From Adiantum capillus-veneris (taxonomy: Eukaryota; Streptophyta; Polypodiopsida; Polypodiales; Pteridaceae), in NCBI GenBank assembly GCA_014529385.2, contig CM043971.1, forward strand, positions 26,639,769 to 26,703,768: a stretch of 64,000 nucleotides of DNA. Direction: 5' to 3'. Shown one piece after another: positions 57,267 through 64,000 of the stretch. A program made the translations under genes and the position numbers. How positions within the stretch are numbered: position 1 is the first letter of the stretch; each line of letters opens with the position of its first letter. The notes beneath the pieces were generated by a model, which did not search any database, had not been told where the DNA came from, and saw only the letters and a program-made list of their open reading frames with translations.

Positions 57267-59712
57267 CAGCTCTATATATACCCATCGTTATATTATAAAA
57301 ATCATTGAATGTACAAATGTTCATGAGGAGCTACATCACTCCTTTTACAATGAATGTTTTATGAGGAGTTACATTACTCCTATCCTATCAAATACAATAA
57401 TGAATATAAAGGTTCAATCAAGAGGTTTAAAGGCTATCCATTAGCTCGTAATCAAAAGTGTTATCGTGAATCTGTTGTGTAGCTTGTTATCACTATCGCA
57501 TCACCAAACATATCTTCATGTTGTCGTCAACATGGCATCACCAAACATGTCTTTATAAATCTTTTATTGTGACCAAGTTTGTCTTCATAAAATCAATTCT
57601 TTGATCAATCCTACATAGATCATAGATTCAAAAAACATAGTCATGAGAATTATTAGCATCGTTAGTGAAATAATTACGTCACAATGCCATAAGAGATGGT
57701 TCGCGACGCCACTCTTTTGACGACAACATATGAACATAAAAAGTACAAGATGCATGATACGTGATGCAAATGACATATGTATATACTACATAAAACGACA
57801 TTTATCAACGTAGTGATATCAATGAGTATTATCAAAGTATTAACACAATATCATCATTATATCAATAAAAATGAATAAATCATCATGGTATCAACGAGAA
57901 TAACCATGGTATAATCAATGTATCAACAAAACAACATAATGGTATCACCGAGAATAACCATCGTATCAACAAAACAACATCATGGTATCACCGAGAATAA
58001 CCATGGTATCAATGAAACATCATCATGGTATCAACGAAAATCACCATGCAATCAATGAAATATCATCATGGCATCACCGAGCATAACCATGGTATCAACG
58101 AAAACAACATCATGGTATCACCGAAAATAACCATGGTATCAACGAAACATCATCATAGTATCAACGAAATATCATCATGGTATCACCAAGAATAACCATG
58201 GTATCAACGAAATATCATCATGGTGACACCGAGAATAACCATGGTATTAATGAAATATCATCATGGCAACACCGAGAATAACCATGGTATCAATGAAATA
58301 TCATCATGGTATCAACGAAAATCACCATGATCAAAGTACTAACAAAACATCATCATGGTACCATCAAAATCACTATGGTATCAACGAGAAATTATCAATA
58401 AAACGACATAAACTATATCTCTGGAAGAATAATTATACGAGAATCAATGAACGAGTATATCATATAACAAAAGATCATGTACCAACAGTAGCTAGATAGA
58501 ATTTGGACGATTATCAATGGCTCGACTGACTCGGAACGATATGTAACTGGCTTCTGCAGCAAAGTTACATCAGTAACAAATATATGATTGATGAAGAAAA
58601 AATATAATTGAAAAATTTTCAATTATGAGAAAAATCAAAAGCAAAAAGTAAAATTTTGCTTTTCAAACATGTACGCAGTCCGAGACGATAACCCAAAATC
58701 GGTGCAAAATTTAGAGACTTTCTTCTGCAAAGTTACAGACCACATCGATTCCGATGGCTCGAGCAAATAGTTTCTGTAAAATCGTTCTCAATTAGGAGAA
58801 AAAACAAAAAATTAAAAAAACGAAAGTTGCTTTTCAGACATGTACGCAATCCCCCAACGATAACTCAAAATCAGTGCAGAATTTGGAAAAAAATTCTTCT
58901 GCCAAGTTGTAGAACACATCAATTCCAATGCCAACAGAGGCAAGTTTCTGCAAAATCATTTTCAATCAGGAGAAAATCAAAAACAAAAAGCGCAGTTGCT
59001 TTTCAAGCATGTACGCAGTCTACGAACGATAAGTCAAAATCGGTGCAGAATTTGAAAAAAAATTCTTTTGCAAAGTTGTATACCACATCGATTCCGATGC
59101 CTCTCACAAAAAGTTTTTGCAAAATTGTTTTCAATTAAGAGAAAAATCAAAAACATAAAACGAAAGTTGCTTTTCAGGTATGTACGCAGTCCGTGAACGA
59201 TAAGTCAAAATCCGTGCAGAATTTGAAAAAACTTTCTTCTGCAAAGTTGTAGACCGCATCGATTCCGATGCTTCACGTGGGTAGTTTTTTTGCAAAGTTG
59301 TAGACCACATTGATTCCGGTGCCTCGCGCGGGTAGTTTCTGCGAAATCGTTTTCAATTAGCAGAAAAATAAAAATCAAAAAGCAAAAGTTGCTTTTCAGG
59401 TATGTATGCAGTCCACGAAAGATAACTCAAAATTGCTGCAGAATTTGAAAAAACTTTCTTTTGTAAAGTTGTAGACCACATTGATTACGGTGCCTCTCTT
59501 GGGGAGTCTCTGTAAAATCGTTTTCAATCAGGAGAAAAATCGAAAACAAAAAACGTACTGCTCCGATACCATGTTGAGAGAGAATGAGAGAGCACAGAAA
59601 TAGAACCCCAAAGTGTGTAGAATACACACATGAGATGGTGTATATATAGAGGGGACCTGGGTGCCATATGTAGGGAAGCCATATATTGAGTAGCTTCACA
59701 TATAAGCTCAAC
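57267..59712 (-). mobile_element. Family 1 copy J, minus, lacking its 3' LTR
   Basis: From the right: 5' LTR 59572-59712 (141 bp), PBS complement (CTCCGATACCA, 59,561-59,571), leader array 58,640-59,550 (about six units), GTTCCGATTC-type block near 58,530, minisatellite 57,850-58,390, GGCGTCGCGAACC block near 57,700, and CTCATGAACATTTG. Similarity stops inside the stem-loop region at 57,267 (CAGCTCTATAT). The outer base of the LTR is missing (CTCAAC then G). No coding capacity. Confidence 0.88.
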
Positions 59713-60848
59713 GGAGGCCCCCTGTTTTTTAGAGGAGGTGACCCCCTACCCAATAGCAACCTCGCTATTGCTAGCGAGAGGGGGGAGTCCCACGATGAGG
59801 ACAAAGTGTAATAAGGGGGGAGAAAGAGGACCTCCATGTGCATAATATAAAATCAAATCCGAGCAAGGGCCAGAAAATGACAAGGCAGGGCCAAAGAAGG
59901 GTACACAAAACCGAGCCAAGTGGGCCTTCCCAAGCCGACCGCGTAGAAATAAAAGCAAGAAGCAAAAGGACCGGTAGAAGCCGGACAAACCAAAGCTAAG
60001 GGCAAGGTTGAAGCCAAGCCAAATGAAAGGCCAAAAAGGGGGCAAAGGAGGAGCCGGATAGAAGGTGTTCAAGGACCAAAAGTGGCCAAAAGGGCAGTGC
60101 AAGGTTGAGCTCCAAAAGGGTAAAAATGAAGGTGAAAAAAAAGTAAAAAATGAAAGAAGCCAAGGGGCAATAGCGACATCGCCAATGTCCCCCTCCCAAG
60201 TGCAAAGAGTGAAGAAGAGAACATATAGAGCAAGGCGGTGCCCCCTTTCCCAAAAATGCCAATTCAAGGTGCTAAGTGGACCAATTAAAGTGTAAATTCC
60301 CAAATTAAAGGCCCTCCCTATAAAAGTCAAAATTGGATCAAATTAGGGGCTTTTTTCCTAGCCTTTGGAGTGTCGTCTGAAGCCTGCAAAGTGGATTTCT
60401 CTAGCAAGATAGCTTTTGCTTGAAAATGGCCATGATGATGGCAGTGCAAGCCCGTGTATATGTTTTTTGAAGTAATCAAGCCACAGTTGCCTCCCTTGCT
60501 ATTGTTTTCCCTTCCCCTCTTCTCTTTCTCTTGCTTTCATTGTTCTCCTCGATGCCGGCTGTGTGAATGTGTGTGCCCCCCCCGGACCGACGGTGTTTTG
60601 AGTGAGAGAGTGAGATTGAGTGGCTGTGTGCGTGTGTAAGGGTGGAGAGAGGTAGTTCTAGCAAGTGTACCTTGTGTCGTGGTTTGTGGAGTGTGTGATC
60701 AGTGGAAATTGAGCAAGCGGTGGTCTGCTAGTGTAGAGTTTTTCTTTGAAGGTGTTTTCCGAGAGGATAGGGGTGTTGTGAATACCCCGAGCTATAGAGT
60801 GTCCTTTGTGTTGGTGCCGGATGTGTTCCCCCATTCCCCCTCTCCAAA
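59713..60848 (+). repeat. 3' LTR of gypsy-D
   Basis: Second copy of the 52,926-54,084 repeat. It directly abuts the LTR of copy J on the left and family 3 gag on the right, ending TTCCCCCTCTCCA. Confidence 0.75.
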
Positions 60849-61208
60849 TTTTTGTTACTTCTTTCCGAGGCCAAGGATTTCCAGGCTGGAAAGCAAAGAT
60901 GTTTTAAATTCTTGAAGGCGATGAATTCTGCAATGTTGTCCTTGGAAATCATGTTTGTCCGCCTTAGTCTGTTGATACGGATCATGATAACGTGCTTATA
61001 ACGGAAGGACCTATAGTTGAAGATTGCAATGTTGCGTATACAGATTGACAACCATGTGGTAAAGCAACTCTTCCGTATATTCTTTCTGCTCTTACTGGTT
61101 TCTTTTTGCCTGATATGTATGAACTGCCTACTCCTCATGACGTATGGAAGTACCTTATTGCAAACTTTCAAAAGGAATCTGTTACAAAAATACTTTATTT
61201 GAGAGGGT
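60849..61208 (+). pseudogene. Partial copia gag fused to a family 3 LTR
   Basis: FRGQGFPGWKAKMF, stop, ILEGDEFCNVVLGNHVCPPQ, MYELPTPHDVWKYLIANFQK, ILYLRGL, then TGTTGG of the LTR. It is the same gag part, ending at the same codons, as the units at 49,239 and 50,211. Confidence 0.75.
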
Positions 61209-61349
61209 TGTTGGATCTATATATGGGTCACTCTACTCAACTTGGTCCCACATATATATTTGTATCTTGTCCTCAATATGAATCAGTCTTTGGGAGCATA
61301 CATGGTGTGTCGCTTGTCTCGTCTCTCTCTTTCTCTCTACATCTCAACA
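61209..61349 (+). repeat. 5' LTR of copia-Y (family 3)
   Basis: 141 bp, TGTTGGATCTATATATGG...CATCTCAACA, with a TATATATTTG box. PBS TGGTATCAGAGC follows at 61,350-61,361. Confidence 0.88.
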
Positions 61350-62079
61350 TGGTATCAGAGCAGTAACGATCACGCATCGATTCAATTCATGGTGACAAAA
61401 CAGTATGTGTATACGATTCGCATGTAAGATTCAAAATTGCTAAATTTTTTATTTTTGAGCATTGATTCTTGTTAACTATGATTATTTTATATTAAGAAGA
61501 ATATGATTAGTTTTTTGTTTGGTGTTTATTGCTAATCGATATAATGAATCGTTCATTAAGTTTTGTTGTTGATTTGTGTTTAGACACCCTGAACTTCATC
61601 TCAAATTTTGGGGGTCTTCTGCTTAAAATTTGGAGAAACAAAAAAAGCGTTGTACATAGAGCGTTGTGTACATGAAACTTTTCATCAAAAACTTATTCAT
61701 CTCCTCAAGCTCTTCGATTTGAGTTCTAGGTTTGCATCAATCGGAGTTTGTAGCAGAAAGTTATGTTGTTTTTACTACAATTGAGTTTGATGCAGCTTTC
61801 GTCCTCGTGCGTCTTTGTGAAATATCCGCAATTGTTTTTCTAATTTCGACGTCAACTTTTTTGACCAAATTTAGCTTTTTTCTATTCATATTGTGGCCGT
61901 CAATCTTGCGTCTCACGTCACTCTATCGGTTGCTCCAGACAGAATACTTCATGTACGTGATGGATCACTTTAATTATCGATTCTGGTGTTATAGGAAATA
62001 TGACATATTAGTCTAAGTGACTCCATAACTATCATCCACTACCAGTTCAATGTGTTGTTTATCTTATTGATGATATGAC

Positions 62080-62845
62080 TTGCCAAGTAAAGGGTATTGG
62101 AGACTTATATCTTGGTACCTTATCTTCTTCCACTTGAATTTTGCGAGGAGTATTACATGTACCAAACCTTCAATGTAATCTTCTTTCAGTTGCTAGACTT
62201 GTTGATCTTGGTATGTTTATTGGATTTGATCATGCCAAATGCCAAATTGAGAAAGATGGACAGACTATAGCCACTGCTCCTCGAAACGGTAATTTGTTTG
62301 AACTCTCTCTCAATGATGCTGTAGAAAATATTGTCACTTCTCCATGTGATCGTGATTGCAAAGTATGGCATCATCATTTTGTTCATGCTGACTTCTCAAA
62401 ACTCCTTGATCTTCATCGGCATGATCTTGTTCATGGCATGGATCTTAAATCCCATCCCCATATGGAAATTTGTAAGTTTTGTGCTCTTGGGAAACATAAT
62501 CGTAAACCGTTTTTTCTTTCAAATATAACTCATTCTCATGACATATTGGATCTTGTTCATACTGATATATGTGGACCTCTACCTTGTTTGAGATCACAAT
62601 ATCTCTACTTCATTAATTTCATTGATGATTTCTCACAGTATACGATTGTATTTCTACTTAGACAGAAATCTGAGGCTTTATCTGTTTTCAAACAATTCCA
62701 CAAGGCTGCAGAACTTCAAACTGGTTGTCGCTTTAAGAATCTTCGTAGTGACAATGGAAGTGACTATGTTTCTCGAAAGTTTGTGAGTTATTGTGCTGAC
62801 AGTGGAGTTCATCATGAAAGAATCGCACTATTTTCAATGATGTAA
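62080..62845 (+). pseudogene. copia-Y integrase, N-terminal and core
   Basis: MRGVLHVPNLQCNLLSVARL, zinc finger (VWHHHFVHADFSKLLDLHR and CKFCALGKH), LVHTDICGPLP (first catalytic D), LRSDNGSDYVS (second D). The frame then ends at VHHERIALFSMM stop: a short deletion removes the segment that carries the third catalytic residue (E). Confidence 0.85.
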
Positions 62846-62849
62846 GATG

Positions 62850-64000
62850 TATGCTGATTCATTCTGCTTTATCTCGTGTTTTTTGGGTTAAATCTACTTT
62901 GACAATAGTATTTATTCAGAATCATCTTCCTACTATTGCACCCTCTGGTAAAATATCCATCACAGCATGGGCAGGTGATATTTCTTCTGTATCTCATTTT
63001 CAAACCTTTGGATGTACTGCTTATATTCATATTCCCAAAGAAACACGAACAAAGCTTGATGCTCATGTTCTTAATGTTATTTTTATTGGATATTCTAACT
63101 CTTCCAAAGGCTACAAATTTTGTGACCCTTCCTCCAAGAAAGTAATTATGAATCATGATGCTACTTTTAACGAACAACTTATGGGAGGATCATGGTCCAT
63201 GTATGATTCTAATCATACTAAATCATTACTTCAAGTTTTTCCATTTCTTTCAGATAATGAAAATCTTCCTATAGAGCAGCTTTTCTCTTCACAACCATCC
63301 ATTCCGAATGTTACCAATGATGATATTGATATTTTTGTTGATCTGCCTATTGATATTGAACATGGCTCATGTCATGTTTATGATGATGATATTGTTGATA
63401 ATGCTTTCTATACTTTTGAAGATCCCGTTACTTATGATAAATCTATCTCTTCACTACAAAAGGATCAATGGCAAGAGGCTATGGAAGAAGAGTATGATTC
63501 TCTTATCTCTAAAGGTACATGGATAGTAGTTGAACTACATCCTGGTCGTACATCTATTAAGTGTAAGTGGGTATATAAGACAAAAGTGACAAAAGATGGA
63601 TCTTTTGACAAGTTCAAGGCATGTTTAATTGCAAAAGGATACTCCCAAGTAGCTGGTGTTGATTATCAAGAGACCTTTTCACCAGTTGTTCGCATTACAA
63701 GTGTTCGAGTTTTATCGGCAATCCAACGGAACCGTACAAAAGGTATTTTATTCCTTCGACAATCAAAGTTTATTGCAGATAATATTCAAAAAATTTGTAT
63801 GGAATCTGCACATTCAGCCAACACACCTTGTCTTGCGAGCTCTACGAAGAACACTTTTGACAATGGTGGTCAACTTGTCACAAATCAACCTTATGCTAGC
63901 TTGATTGGATGTTTTCCGTTTGTTGGCATGAACACTCCTCCATATATTTTGTATGTTTCTAATTATCTTGGACAATATCTTGCACATCCTTCTCTTAAGC
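62850..64000 (+). pseudogene. copia-Y integrase C-terminus, RT start and RNase H-side remnant
   Basis: IHSALSRVFWV, TFGCTAYIHIPKETRTKLDA, VIFIGYSNSSKGYKFCDPSS; an acidic linker; RT start QKDQWQEAMEEEYDSLISKG, CKWVYKTKV, FKACLIAKGYSQVAGVDYQE, FSPVVRITSVRVLSAI. At about 63,722 the sequence jumps to RT end/RNase H (LFLRQSKFIADNIQKICMES, YASLIGCFPFVG), so the catalytic YVDD box is deleted. The window ends in this segment. Confidence 0.85.

Larger units (their letters stand above)
52926..60848 (+). mobile_element. Ty3/gypsy element gypsy-D with nested family 1 copy J
   Basis: LTR copies at 52,926-54,084 and 59,713-60,848 (about 1.15 kb, same orientation), gag from 54,156, protease and RT to about 57,260, then the nested copy J up to the 3' LTR. 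RNase H end, integrase and the purine tract are missing. Gag and pol have several stops. Related to gypsy-C by the DGGA protease and the GFSGYFQ-type RT. Confidence 0.8.
61350..64000 (+). mobile_element. Ty1/copia element copia-Y, running off the window
   Basis: PBS, non-coding leader (to about 61,930), a jump into the protease region (gag is absent here), then integrase and RT. The leader matches those of the 49-51 kb array (GAGCATTGATTCTTGTTAAC, CGATATAATGAATCG). Its 3' end lies beyond the window. Confidence 0.85.

Overview
This window reads as nuclear DNA of a land plant. It holds Ty3/gypsy and Ty1/copia LTR retrotransposons, a CACTA (En/Spm) DNA transposon with spliced transposase genes, primer-binding sites (PBS) complementary to plant initiator-tRNA-Met, abundant (CT)n/(AG)n tracts and AT-rich spacers. 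I saw no bacterial operons, rRNA, tRNA or CRISPR array. The species cannot be fixed from the sequence. The mix of short-LTR elements and the central gypsy lineage made me think of a large, repeat-rich genome, possibly a seed-free plant, but that is only an impression.

Layout. 0-1.5 kb: GC-rich exon-like pieces of an unidentified gene. 1.5-4.6 kb: internally deleted gypsy element (minus). 5.2-6.8 kb: 5' end of a short-LTR element (family 4), cut by a CACTA transposon (6.85-12.86 kb, genes on minus) that carries a complete family 1 element (7,597-9,709) inside a transposase intron. 12.86-14.3 kb: family 2 LTR plus unidentified DNA. 14,298-16,709: a second complete family 1 element, sitting inside a gene-like minus-strand exon. 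16.8-18.3 kb: copia pol remnant and its 3' LTR. 17.7-34.8 kb: a large inverted repeat whose two arms flank a gypsy element (27,760-32,397). The left arm is interrupted by a 6.46 kb inverted composite of two family 1 3' halves that share one target-site duplication (TSD). 35-44.4 kb: a second gypsy element (minus), with a family 1 element nested in its 5' LTR. 44.4-46.6 kb: tandem repeats and a C-run/G-run pair. 46.6-49.1 kb: decayed copia pol (minus). 49.1-51.7 kb: tandem array of LTR-leader-partial-gag units. 52.9-60.8 kb: a third gypsy element with a family 1 element nested in it. 60.8-64 kb: copia element running off the window.

How the parts relate. No intact autonomous element is present; every pol reading frame has stops, deletions or altered catalytic residues. 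The commonest mobile unit is family 1: short LTRs (113-222 bp), an initiator-Met PBS, a leader of repeated units of about 170 bp, a minisatellite rich in CCATGG/CATGATG, a conserved block (GGCGTCGC...), a two-tier stem-loop, a purine tract, and no protein-coding capacity. It must have been mobilised in trans, plausibly by the copia elements here that share its LTR termini (TGTTG...CAACA), PBS and 3' stem-loop. Families 2, 3 and 4 share the same 3' architecture. Boundaries given for LTRs were read by eye from TG...CA ends, PBS and purine tracts; two elements (7,597-9,709 and 14,298-16,709) and the 20,462-26,922 composite are confirmed by exact 5-bp TSDs.
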